From Stentor coeruleus (lineage: Eukaryota > Ciliophora > Heterotrichea > Heterotrichida > Stentoridae), in the NCBI GenBank assembly GCA_001970955.1, contig MPUH01000685.1:1-40252 (forward strand): a stretch of DNA of 40,252 nucleotides, given 5' to 3'. This document shows, piece by piece, positions 7,665 to 16,288 of the stretch (its first letter is position 1; each line of letters opens with the position of its first letter). The notes beneath the pieces were generated by a model. The model saw only the letters and a program-made list of their open reading frames with translations, had not been told where the DNA came from and did not search any database. The translations under genes and the position numbers were made by a program.

Positions 7665-10334
7665 TTACCTATTAAATTTTTTAAAAATTTGCTTCAACGT
7701 AGGTCTTTTCTTCCCTTTATTTCTAATCTCTTTAAGCCTAGTATGTGCATTAGAAAACTCCTGTAGAACTTCATTAATCCTATACGATGTCCTTGTAGTA
7801 TTATTCATATGATTAATCGGATCAACCGTAACCGCATATCTTTCATAACCTCCTATTTCCGCATATTCACATCCTCCTTGTGTTAAAAGAAAAACATGTC
7901 CTCTATTGACCACATTAATCCCATATTCTTTAGGATTGAACTTATTCCCAAAAAAATCCAAAAAACATTCTAAAAGTTCTCCCAAATCTGAAGATACAAC
8001 ATTCATACTATTAAACAAAGCGGCAATCCAAAGTACTAAACTATAAGAACTAAGTCCTCCTATATAAAAAATACCATGATAAGCTGAGTTCAAGTTAATT
8101 GAATATAAAAAATTCTTCAAAACTATAGCAAGAAAAAGCATATCAGGAAAAACACTAAGTAAATTTTTAGTAAAAGTAATCGCTTCAATACCTAAATGGC
8201 TGCCTTCAAAAGTGTCAATAAAAGTTATATCTATCATCTCATAGCTTTGAATACCAGAAAAGTACTTCAAATCAGTTTGCAGTTTAATCACAGGGATTTT
8301 TGCTGTTATTATAGCATTAACAGATACGACAAAAGGTAATTGTTTAAGTGCACTAGCTAATTGTATACAAGCTGTTTGAACTAATTGTCTACTATGTAAA
8401 TCAACACCTAATATTGCTAAGTCAATATCACTACTTTCAATAGCTAAACCTGTAGCATAAGATCCATAAATATGTATATATCCTCCAAGTAATTCTGATA
8501 CAATATTGTTTATTTTTTCTAACATAGCTTGTATGCTTTTAGATTTATCTTGGATTTTCTTTAATGTATTAGTGACAAAATTATAGATTTCATTATGCAA
8601 AGTATCTTGATTTTCAGAAGTTAAAACAATTGATAGTTTTTCTTTTGGGAGATTTTTTTTTGATAATACATGCAAAGCGTTTATTGCTTGGGATAAAGTT
8701 GGGAAATCAGCTTCGTTTGTTGTGGGTATTGGAGGGTTATGAGATTTTTCCCATAGAAAGTTACTTTTTTTTGGCTTTGCTGATGAGTTGAGTTTTTTTT
8801 TTGTCCCGGTTTTTCCTCTTTGTGAAAGGTTGGGTTTTGTGGATTCTAAGCTGTAGGCTGCAGTTTTTTGCTGTATTTGGGGACGTTTGTTTTTTCTTTG
8901 GCTTACAATGAGAAATTCACCATCATCAGTTTTAGGATTGGAGTTGTTGGGGAATTTATGCTCTTCAGCTAAAGATGTGTAGAGATTAGTAAAGATTTTA
9001 TCGACTAAGTCTTTTGTCACTATTTTGCAAGCTTCGATTATATCTTTATGGTCATTTCTTAAGGTTTTTTTAGGGGTGTTTTGTTGGATTATAGTTTTTG
9101 GGGTTTTGGAATTGTGGGTTTTCGTAGGTTTAGGCTTTTTGGTTGACTTTTTTTGCATTTCCTGATCTTTGACGTAATTTTCTTGGATTATTAGTTCTTC
9201 CATTAATTTTTGATTGTATAAATCCCGAATTTTCATACCGAATAATTTGAGGACGACATCAAGCATTGAGCATACTCTGTGTATAGGAGAGAAGAACATG
9301 AACTCGACAACTTTGTCGTCAGACTCCAAAAGTTTGGCTTGGAACATTTCTAAAGACTTTGGGTTTTGGAAATTGTGACAGGAATCTTTAGTTTTATACA
9401 TATCACAAGAAGGAGGGCCATAAAAATCACATATCTGTATATTGGTTATACTGCGAAGTTTTGTCATTACTTCAATAAAAATATCTTTTTGTTTTTCATA
9501 TACTGGGAAAATCTCAAGACTTTCAGTTTTTTTAACACTAAAAAAAGTATTTTCTATAGAAACTAACGACTCTGGGACCACTTCAGGCAGATCCTTCAAC
9601 CCTAAATCCTTTGTTTCCCCTGTAGCTCTAGGATCCTGCCCATGAGCTTTATAGTAACTCATCCACACACTTCTCTCAAAATCAGCACAAGCCCATCGAG
9701 CGATTGAATTTAATGCATAAGGGTCAAGCCAACGAGGATATTCAAATCCCCATTGTTTAAGCCCATTATCCCAATATGCTTTACAAGCACTCTTAAAACA
9801 CTGTCCTCCACTAATCATATCAAAAAGTTTTAATAACTCTATAGGCATTTGAGTCAAGTCTTTTTCTAAAGATATACTATCACAATATTCCTCACAGTCT
9901 GAAAATCTTAAAGATTTTTCTATCTTTTCTTCTTCCATTAAAGTTTTGCACTTAGATAGACTAACTTTTTTACAAGCGAAAATGCTTTTTAGTTCAATTT
10001 CTGAAGTCCTTTTGTCGATTTTGTTAAGTAGTGAAAACTCGATATGCCCATTGTAGTATTTGTGTATGTGCATTTGAATGAGGATTTGGGATATAAAAGG
10101 TTCGAAATGGAGAAAAATCGAGTGTAGTTTCGAAGGGTCTTGACTTAGAAGCCAGGATTTGATTGTTTCGCTCTCATCAATGGCTGGTTTGTAAGTGTTT
10201 TTTTTTAAAATTTCGCTGAGTTTGAAAGAGAGGAGACTTTTTTTCTTTGAAGACGAGAGGGATTTGGTTATTCCGTAATAGTCGCATAAGGTCCTGATAC
10301 TTTTTATACTGTCACTACTAACCAAATTAGCCAT
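7665..10334 (-). CDS. Non-canonical poly(A) polymerase, Trf4/PAPD5-like, with long N-terminal extension
   Basis: The protein has 889 aa. The C-terminal third is a DNA polymerase beta-type nucleotidyltransferase: GSYATGLAIESSDIDLAI (about 624-641) gives the GS motif and the two metal-binding Asp residues D636 and D638, and a third Asp lies in IDITF (about 702). A PAP-associated domain follows with YIGGLSSYSLVLWI and a late FNPKEYGINV stretch, both typical of Trf4/Trf5/PAPD5. Such enzymes add short A tails to nuclear RNAs and mark them for the exosome, or work in small-RNA pathways. Residues 1-550 have no domain that I recognise; 390-530 are rich in Lys, Asn, Thr and Gln and probably disordered, and 190-240 is Trp/Tyr-rich. 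The polymerase family is sure; the exact subfamily is inferred. All three catalytic Asp residues are present, so it should be active. Confidence 0.85.
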   Translation of the reverse strand: MANLVSSDSIKSIRTLCDYYGITKSLSSSKKKSLLSFKLSEILKKNTYKPAIDESETIKSWLLSQDPSKLHSIFLHFEPFISQILIQMHIHKYYNGHIEFSLLNKIDKRTSEIELKSIFACKKVSLSKCKTLMEEEKIEKSLRFSDCEEYCDSISLEKDLTQMPIELLKLFDMISGGQCFKSACKAYWDNGLKQWGFEYPRWLDPYALNSIARWACADFERSVWMSYYKAHGQDPRATGETKDLGLKDLPEVVPESLVSIENTFFSVKKTESLEIFPVYEKQKDIFIEVMTKLRSITNIQICDFYGPPSCDMYKTKDSCHNFQNPKSLEMFQAKLLESDDKVVEFMFFSPIHRVCSMLDVVLKLFGMKIRDLYNQKLMEELIIQENYVKDQEMQKKSTKKPKPTKTHNSKTPKTIIQQNTPKKTLRNDHKDIIEACKIVTKDLVDKIFTNLYTSLAEEHKFPNNSNPKTDDGEFLIVSQRKNKRPQIQQKTAAYSLESTKPNLSQRGKTGTKKKLNSSAKPKKSNFLWEKSHNPPIPTTNEADFPTLSQAINALHVLSKKNLPKEKLSIVLTSENQDTLHNEIYNFVTNTLKKIQDKSKSIQAMLEKINNIVSELLGGYIHIYGSYATGLAIESSDIDLAILGVDLHSRQLVQTACIQLASALKQLPFVVSVNAIITAKIPVIKLQTDLKYFSGIQSYEMIDITFIDTFEGSHLGIEAITFTKNLLSVFPDMLFLAIVLKNFLYSINLNSAYHGIFYIGGLSSYSLVLWIAALFNSMNVVSSDLGELLECFLDFFGNKFNPKEYGINVVNRGHVFLLTQGGCEYAEIGGYERYAVTVDPINHMNNTTRTSYRINEVLQEFSNAHTRLKEIRNKGKKRPTLKQIFKKFNR

Positions 10335-10960
10335 TTATCTTAAGTAATATAAGAAGCTCAAGAATCCTACTTAAATATACGAAGGGATACTGAGCGAGGA
10401 AGGCTGGGATAGTAATTTGCTTCTTTTTTTTACATTCTTTGAGTTATGTGTTTATATGTGAATTCCTATAATGCTTTATACAATGTTTTGGTTGTTATAA
10501 ATACTAATTAATTTCTTGAATTTAAATTTTGTGAGTATGTAGATTTGGCTACTAGGGTTTATGTGGAAACTAGTAAAAGTAATCGATTTAGTTTTATTGA
10601 TTATTTGACTCTTTCTAATGCTGAGATTTTAAAAATAGTTAAATGCATGGTAAAAATCTTTTTAAAACATTACTTCTGCAAAGATTGTCTAGACTAGGAC
10701 TAGTTCTGATGACAACTCAGGCCAGTTGGTTTTTATTATAATAGCATCAGAAATCTCATATAAAAAATGCAGAAATCATCATTTTAACATAAAAAAACAA
10801 CAAATTTTTATATTTTAATGCATATTTTTATAAACACCAAAAGCTTTAATTTCCCCAAATTACATATAATATTAGGTACGATCACTACAAAAAAAAGCAT
10901 TGAAAATCTATATAATCAACGACCTTATCTAACTAAAACCTTAAACTTACACTTACATTA
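10335..10960. other. Intergenic spacer between two minus-strand genes
   Basis: About 626 bp, AT-rich. The plus strand is G-rich from 10380 to about 10640 and C-rich after about 10750, so the skew flips in the middle. No gene or RNA was recognised. Confidence 0.5.
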
Positions 10961-12475
10961 TTATCTGATTTTTTTGCAAATTTTATCCTCACTCATAACT
11001 TTTTTCTGAGAAGAACTCGTATGAATAACCTTCTCTAATTTAATAGTCGGCAAACTAGTAACATGTTGCATATAAAAGTTCTTATTAAAAAACTCATGTT
11101 TCAAAGCATCTTCTGCTGAAAGTCTATCATTATAATCCCAAGCTAAGCATTCTATATATAACTTACTGTTAATAAAATCCAAAAACACCATATCATTCAA
11201 ACTAAGTAAAGTCTTCAAATTTTTCGAAGCTGGGGTTCTTACCTTCCCCAAATATGTCCCTTTTTTCAAACTCTTTAAAACAATTTCTTTTTTCGCTGAT
11301 TTTTCCATCATATGCGAAGGTGGCATACCTAAAATTTCTATAATCGCTAACAACTGATCTATTTCATCCCTACCAACAAAAAGTGGTTTACCCATTATAA
11401 GCTCAGCAATAATACATCCAAGTGACCATATATCAATATTAACATCATAACCTATTTGTAATATAACCTCAGGAGCTCTATAAAATCTACTTTGTATATA
11501 CGTAAAAGCTTTTTTATTTGTAAAACATCCTGAGCCAAAGTCGATGATTTTTACATAAGCTTTATCATCTGTTAACATAATGTTTTCAGGTTTAAGATCA
11601 CAATGTAAAATCCCAAGTCCATGATAAAATTTCATGCCTAAAAGGATTTGTTCGGTAATGTTACGTATTGATAATAAAGATAAAGGATTTGAATTTCTGG
11701 ATTTGAGGTATTGATATAAAGTTATGTCTAAAAGGTCAAATGTTAGGCAGATGTGGTTTCGAAAAATAAAATGCTCAATGATGTTTATGACAAAACGATT
11801 CCCAGGATCTGGGATAATAAGTTTATAGAGAATTTGTATTTCGATTTTAGCTTGATGGATAATACATGATAAGTTTCTAATGATTTTCAAAGCTATGAGT
11901 TTTTTTTCTTTATGGTCATAAGCTTTAATAACTTGACCATAAGAACCCCGACCTAGGATTTCAAGTATTTCATATCTGTATAAAATATGGTCGTTTTTAA
12001 TAAGAATTAGATCATTTCTCTCATCATCATAACCATTATTGATTTCTTGAGGGTTAGCTTCAAGTTTGTTTATCCCTGAGGCTATATAGTAAATGTTTTT
12101 ATAACTAAGAATTTCACATTGCTCAAAGTATGTCAAAGACTTAGAAAACAGACGGATAACCAAAGCTGGAGGATATGGGATTTTTGATGTATCCCAAGCC
12201 TCTTCAGCGTATTTTGTTTCAATAAGAGAATTGTTTCTTTTAGATTTTTTATCGCAAGAGTTCTCGTCAGCGTAATTACCTTCAAGGCTATGGTTACGTT
12301 TGCATTTGCTGGACTTTTTACTTAAGGCAACTTTTTCTGGACGGGAATCCTGAGTTGCCTTTTTTTTTGTTACTGGCCGAGATGCACATGTTGTTGAACT
12401 GATAGATGAGACTTTCCCAATACGAGAAACTGGCTTGTGAACACTTTTAGGATTTTTGGTAAGTTTTGAATTCAT
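10961..12475 (-). CDS. DYRK-family protein kinase, second copy, no intron
   Basis: The protein has 504 aa. It begins with a basic, Ser/Lys-rich tail of about 90 residues that may hold nuclear localisation signals. The DYRK homology box NNGYDDERNDL is at about 146-156. In the kinase domain the glycine loop is LGRGSYGQV (174-182), the ATP-binding Lys is K197, the catalytic loop is HCDLKPEN (291-298, D293), then DFG (312-314) and the activation segment FTYIQSRFYRAPE (324-336), where the first Tyr of the DYRK Y-x-Y is Phe and the second, the autophosphorylation site, is kept. It is a paralogue of the kinase at 5900-7480: the same domain order and FRNHICLTF at the position where the other copy has an intron. 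Catalytic residues are all present. Confidence 0.92.
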   Translation of the reverse strand: MNSKLTKNPKSVHKPVSRIGKVSSISSTTCASRPVTKKKATQDSRPEKVALSKKSSKCKRNHSLEGNYADENSCDKKSKRNNSLIETKYAEEAWDTSKIPYPPALVIRLFSKSLTYFEQCEILSYKNIYYIASGINKLEANPQEINNGYDDERNDLILIKNDHILYRYEILEILGRGSYGQVIKAYDHKEKKLIALKIIRNLSCIIHQAKIEIQILYKLIIPDPGNRFVINIIEHFIFRNHICLTFDLLDITLYQYLKSRNSNPLSLLSIRNITEQILLGMKFYHGLGILHCDLKPENIMLTDDKAYVKIIDFGSGCFTNKKAFTYIQSRFYRAPEVILQIGYDVNIDIWSLGCIIAELIMGKPLFVGRDEIDQLLAIIEILGMPPSHMMEKSAKKEIVLKSLKKGTYLGKVRTPASKNLKTLLSLNDMVFLDFINSKLYIECLAWDYNDRLSAEDALKHEFFNKNFYMQHVTSLPTIKLEKVIHTSSSQKKVMSEDKICKKIR

Positions 12476-12536
12476 AAAAATATTTATGCGGAAGGCAATA
12501 TGGGAAAGATATAGTTAGTTAAAGTTTATCGCCAAC

Positions 12537-12581
12537 CAAGTGTTGGCCAAATTATAAAATCAAGTGTCGGCCAAATTATAA
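12537..12581. repeat. Two 21-bp direct repeats in a divergent promoter region
   Basis: Copies at 12537-12557 and 12561-12581 differ by one base (T/C) and share GGCCAAATTATAA; the period is 24 bp. The first copy overlaps an inverted repeat GCCAAC-N5-GTTGGC (12531-12547). The block sits in the 190-bp spacer between the starts of the second DYRK gene (minus) and the copper transporter (plus). It may be a regulatory site; the function is not known. Confidence 0.6.
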
Positions 12582-12665
12582 TGGGAAAGATGTAAATATC
12601 ATAGTGATCATTAGATGCAAAAGCTATAACTTGAAATAAACTAGCACTTTAATGAAAATAATAAA

Positions 12666-13130
12666 ATGAATAACATGGATATGATGGATATGATGATGTC
12701 AATGGAAATGCAAAGTACGTTCTACAGTGACCCACATTTTGAATTTCTTTTTAATTCATGGCATGTAGATTCAAGATCAAAATACGCTGGAGCCTTAGTG
12801 GGTTTGTTTTTCTTTGCTGTTGCAATAAATGCATTAAACTATTTTACTAACCTCATGGATTCAAAACGTAAAAAGTAATACTTATACAGTTCTTCAAGTA
12901 CAATGGAACGTCTGTTACTTCTTTTAATTATGGGTATTGGGAGATTCCTTTATATTTCAGCATTATATATCCTGATGTTAGCAGTAATGACTTATAATAC
13001 AGGTGTTTTTATAATTGTTTCTGCAGGTTTAGCGTTTGGGTACTCGATATGTCCTCAAGTTAATACTCAAGATAATAAAGTTTCCCAAGAAACTTATTAT
13101 GAAGCACCAAAATATTTTAGAGATCCATAG
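12666..13130 (+). CDS. Ctr-family copper transporter (one 15-nt intron)
   Basis: The exons are 12666-12874 and 12890-13130, giving 149 aa. The Met-rich N-terminus (MNNMDMMDMMMSMEM) is typical of Ctr copper receptors, followed by F-x(5)-W and a first membrane helix at about 41-60. The second helix carries the copper-pore motif M-x3-M (M99, M103, in MLAVMTYN) and the third carries G-x3-G (G116, G120), both hallmarks of Ctr proteins. Ctr proteins form trimers and import Cu(I). The short cytosolic tail is polar and lacks the Cys/His end of some family members. Unspliced, the frame stops at TAA directly after the first helix and leaves two half-proteins that each lack part of the fold; joined, they make one complete Ctr. 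The stop codon is TAG. Confidence 0.9.
12875..12889 (+). other. 15-nt spliceosomal intron in Ctr gene
   Basis: The intron reads GTAATACTTATACAG and is phase 2 (the codon AA|T for Asn is split). Retention gives AAG TAA, an immediate stop. A is at intron position 10. Confidence 0.92.
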
Positions 13131-13292
13131 ACTAGCTAATCTTTATTAACTCTCCTAAAATTATCACCCTATAAACAATCCTCAATTACAAAATCCTATC
13201 AAAATCTTAATCTTAAACCTCAAAAAAGCCTCCAATAAAATCTCCTCTTTAACTATATTCTAAAAATCCACATATATCTAATTTTTATCCTA

Positions 13293-15287
13293 TTAAACGT
13301 AGAAATCGAATATCGGTAGGTCTTGTGCCAGCATACTCAAAAGCTTATGTTCTCTAAACTGTGCTTTCATCTTCAAATGATTTCTAAGTGCTTCAATATC
13401 CACAGTTTCAAAAGCCCTAATAGTTTTAATCCAATAAGTCAAATCATTCCTCAAAACCTTCTGTGCTGTTTGATGAATAACAAATACCGAATGTTCCTCA
13501 CTTGTCGGGTTTATAAGAACAACCTTATCTTCAATAGGATCCACATCTTCAAGATCCCCATTTTCATTTTCTTTCTGAGGGACACAAATTTTTATAACAG
13601 CAACTTCATTATGTTGATCCAAATCAATAGGTCTGAGTTCTACTTTAAGCCTATTAGGATTAGGATGTGTAGCATCAATATCTTTAAGAGTAAAAACACT
13701 GAAAAATCCTGTAATAACACTTTCAATAAGCCCTTCTCTTATACCAAATTCATGTAAATTAGTCCACATGGTAGTTAAACTTGTTCCAGGAACAGCATTG
13801 CTAGGATTGAGAAGGAAGTTAAGAATTATAGGCTTAATGTCATCCCCTGCAGTATGAAGGGTTTCAAATGCTAAGCCTGGTCTGTTTAAAGATTTGATGA
13901 ATTCAGAAAATAAACGCTCAGAGATGTTGTTATATATCATCAAAGGGCTTTTCATTGTATGTGATATGAAATCTAAGAGTATTGCGTTAATTTGATCTTG
14001 AGTAACTCTTGTTGCTAATACTTCTTCTACTGAACTAAAAAGTTGGACTAGTTCTCCAATAAGCCCTCCTGGTGTACCGATTATATTTTCAGCTTGTCTT
14101 CCATCAATATCCGATATAATATTCGATGTAATCCTCTCAACCAAAGTTCCAGTCATAACATTTTTTTCTTCAATTTTCGCTTTGAGGATTTTCCTTTCAT
14201 GTTCAAGTTTCTTCTGTATTCTCATCTGTACCCTTCTTTTTTTTCTATCTTCCTCATCTTTTTGTCTTTGTATTTCAGCCAACCTTTCATTTTCTCTTCT
14301 ATCTTTTTCCCCTTGCAAAGCTTTGACATGTAAATCTTTCAAATACCCAAAAGACTCTTTTAATACCGATGAAAATAATTCTTGTAAAGCTGAATCGGTA
14401 TTAAGACAATCTGCTGTTGTACTAACAAGCCATGGAATAAGTTGGTCATGGAAACTAATTTCTTGTAAATCATTATATGTTCCCATAGCTTTAAGATCTT
14501 CAAAACTTGTTGGGGCTAGTTTACCTAAGTATTTTTTAGCCATGATTCTGCTTATAAATTTCTTATGTGCGAATTGCATGTTTTCCTTTTTAGTCTTAGC
14601 TTCACGTTTTCTAGCTTTTGCTTCCTCACGTTTTCTGATCTCTTCTCCTTCTAATCTTTGCACTTCATTAAGCTCGTTTTTACGTTTTTGCTCGAATTCT
14701 CTTTGATGTTCTTTCATTGCATGAAGTTCTTCTTCTTCAAGAACTTCCATGCGGCTGATTTCTAATGTTTTTCCTACTAAAACTTCTAATATTGGGTCGA
14801 CTTCTATATCAAAATCAAATAACTCCCCATCTTCGACTTGAGTTACTTCATCTTCACCTGTTTTCTTTGGCATGAAAAGAGGAGTTGGAGGCCGGTCTAT
14901 ATAATAATCTGTTTGAACTTCAATTTCAAACTCCACTGGCTTTTCTGAAAGTTCTTCTGGGATATTTTCAGTCTGTACATCAATATGCTGACGACCTTCT
15001 ACAGGTTCAGGGGTGCCAACTTCTCTTTCCCCTTCTTGAGAGACAGTTTTTTCTTTGGCTTGGATTTGAGAGATTCTTTTTTTCTCGAATTCTTGCTTTT
15101 TTTCTAGCTCTTGTTGAGTTGAAGCAGGGATTATCATGGATGTAAAAGTGCTTCCACGAATTACTCGTTTGTCTATCATAATATTGACTGGTTTAGTTGA
15201 ATCTTCTTGGTCTCGGTACTTGTCTGCTTTAGCCTTTACTATTCTAGGCTCAGCTGAGAATTGATAATCGCCGGTCATCGCTGCCAT
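13293..15287 (-). CDS. RSP3: Radial spoke protein 3 (RSP3/RSPH3)
   Basis: The protein has 664 aa. The N-terminus contains NIMIDKRVIRGSTF (about 35-48), matching the conserved NIM-x-D-x-RVVRGNT block of RSP3. A long Glu/Lys/Arg-rich coiled-coil region follows (about 185-240 and 330-375). Between them lies ISFHDQLIPWLVSTTADCL, also conserved in RSP3. RSP3 is the dimeric backbone of the radial spoke of motile axonemes; its N-terminus docks on the outer doublet and amphipathic helices bind RIIa-domain spoke proteins. The C-terminal 280 residues form an additional region rich in hydrophobic helices that I cannot assign. The gene is tail-to-tail with the Ctr gene (163 bp). It fits a ciliate with many cilia. 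Confidence 0.88.
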   Translation of the reverse strand: MAAMTGDYQFSAEPRIVKAKADKYRDQEDSTKPVNIMIDKRVIRGSTFTSMIIPASTQQELEKKQEFEKKRISQIQAKEKTVSQEGEREVGTPEPVEGRQHIDVQTENIPEELSEKPVEFEIEVQTDYYIDRPPTPLFMPKKTGEDEVTQVEDGELFDFDIEVDPILEVLVGKTLEISRMEVLEEEELHAMKEHQREFEQKRKNELNEVQRLEGEEIRKREEAKARKREAKTKKENMQFAHKKFISRIMAKKYLGKLAPTSFEDLKAMGTYNDLQEISFHDQLIPWLVSTTADCLNTDSALQELFSSVLKESFGYLKDLHVKALQGEKDRRENERLAEIQRQKDEEDRKKRRVQMRIQKKLEHERKILKAKIEEKNVMTGTLVERITSNIISDIDGRQAENIIGTPGGLIGELVQLFSSVEEVLATRVTQDQINAILLDFISHTMKSPLMIYNNISERLFSEFIKSLNRPGLAFETLHTAGDDIKPIILNFLLNPSNAVPGTSLTTMWTNLHEFGIREGLIESVITGFFSVFTLKDIDATHPNPNRLKVELRPIDLDQHNEVAVIKICVPQKENENGDLEDVDPIEDKVVLINPTSEEHSVFVIHQTAQKVLRNDLTYWIKTIRAFETVDIEALRNHLKMKAQFREHKLLSMLAQDLPIFDFYV

Positions 15288-16288
15288 GTTATTATAACTG
15301 CCTTATTTAAAACTAGTTATAGGATATGTTGATGTTTTTAAAGGATTAGATATGGAAAAGTTAAATTGGATTGAAATTTTGTTGTAATAAAAATATTGAA
15401 ATGGTTTTTAATTGTGTGGGATGCTTTCTTTGTGTTTTTTGTATGTGGTTGATATAGTAATTGGGCATTATAATTGAAATTAGGTTTATGAAAAATTTCA
15501 TAGAATAAATAGTATTGTGAAGCGAATAGAAAAGAAAAATATAATAATATTTTATTGGTTTTGATTTGGAATTAGGACTGAAAAATAAGATTTGATGGAA
15601 TTATTATTGTGGATTTTTTCAGAAATAGGTAGAATGATTTATTTATTAGTAAAAGAGCAAATTTAATACCCAAGCGATATAAAATTATAGAATGTTGAGG
15701 ATAAATTAAGAGATTTAGAAGAATTTGGGGTTTTAATGAGTTCGAAACTTCAAAAAGTAAAGATATTAAACTGGAAGATCAACAAAATTTCAGAAGAGGG
15801 ACAATTTAAATAACAGATTTTATGATGGAAGGCAACAAAAAATATACTTAAAAAGCTGGAGGGCTTGAATTATACTTAGAAAAGTGAAGAAGGTATGAAA
15901 AATAACCAATTTAGCAAGGTGCGAATATTTTTATTTCATACAAAATTAAGGGATATAAGGAACTTTTTCGAACACCCAGTAAAAAAACCAGAATTTTTTT
16001 AATCCATCCTTCATTCGATAATCTTAGTCAATATTCAACTATAAATAAAATATTATCTCTAACTCTAGATCTTTACATATAAAAATAATCAATAAAAAAT
16101 CCTTAAAAATTTAATTTTTCAGCATTCTACCTAATTTACCCAAGCTCAACAACAACCTGAAAAACGTAAAAATTTCATCCTCTCAACAAAGTTTCTCTAA
16201 CCTCCAATTTCCCTCATGCTTTAAATAAATCCTTATCTCCTCAACCCTATTAATTATCTCCCTCCACTTTTTTCTCATAAATTTCAAT
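15288..16288. other. 1-kb divergent intergenic spacer with abrupt GC-skew flip
   Basis: This spacer lies between the starts of RSP3 (minus) and the EF-hand/WD40 gene (plus). By hand count, 15541-15660 has 23 G and 3 C on the plus strand, while 16141-16260 has 36 C and 5 G; the change falls near 15950. No coding frame of note is seen. It probably contains both promoters. Confidence 0.6.

Noticed and set aside
14094..15145. Plus-strand frames inside RSP3, and similar overlapping frames inside NPC1, Trf4-like, succinyl-CoA ligase and DDX11-like genes
   Set aside because: They are antisense or frame-shifted shadows of conserved genes, rich in Cys/Phe/Ser runs and without any domain.
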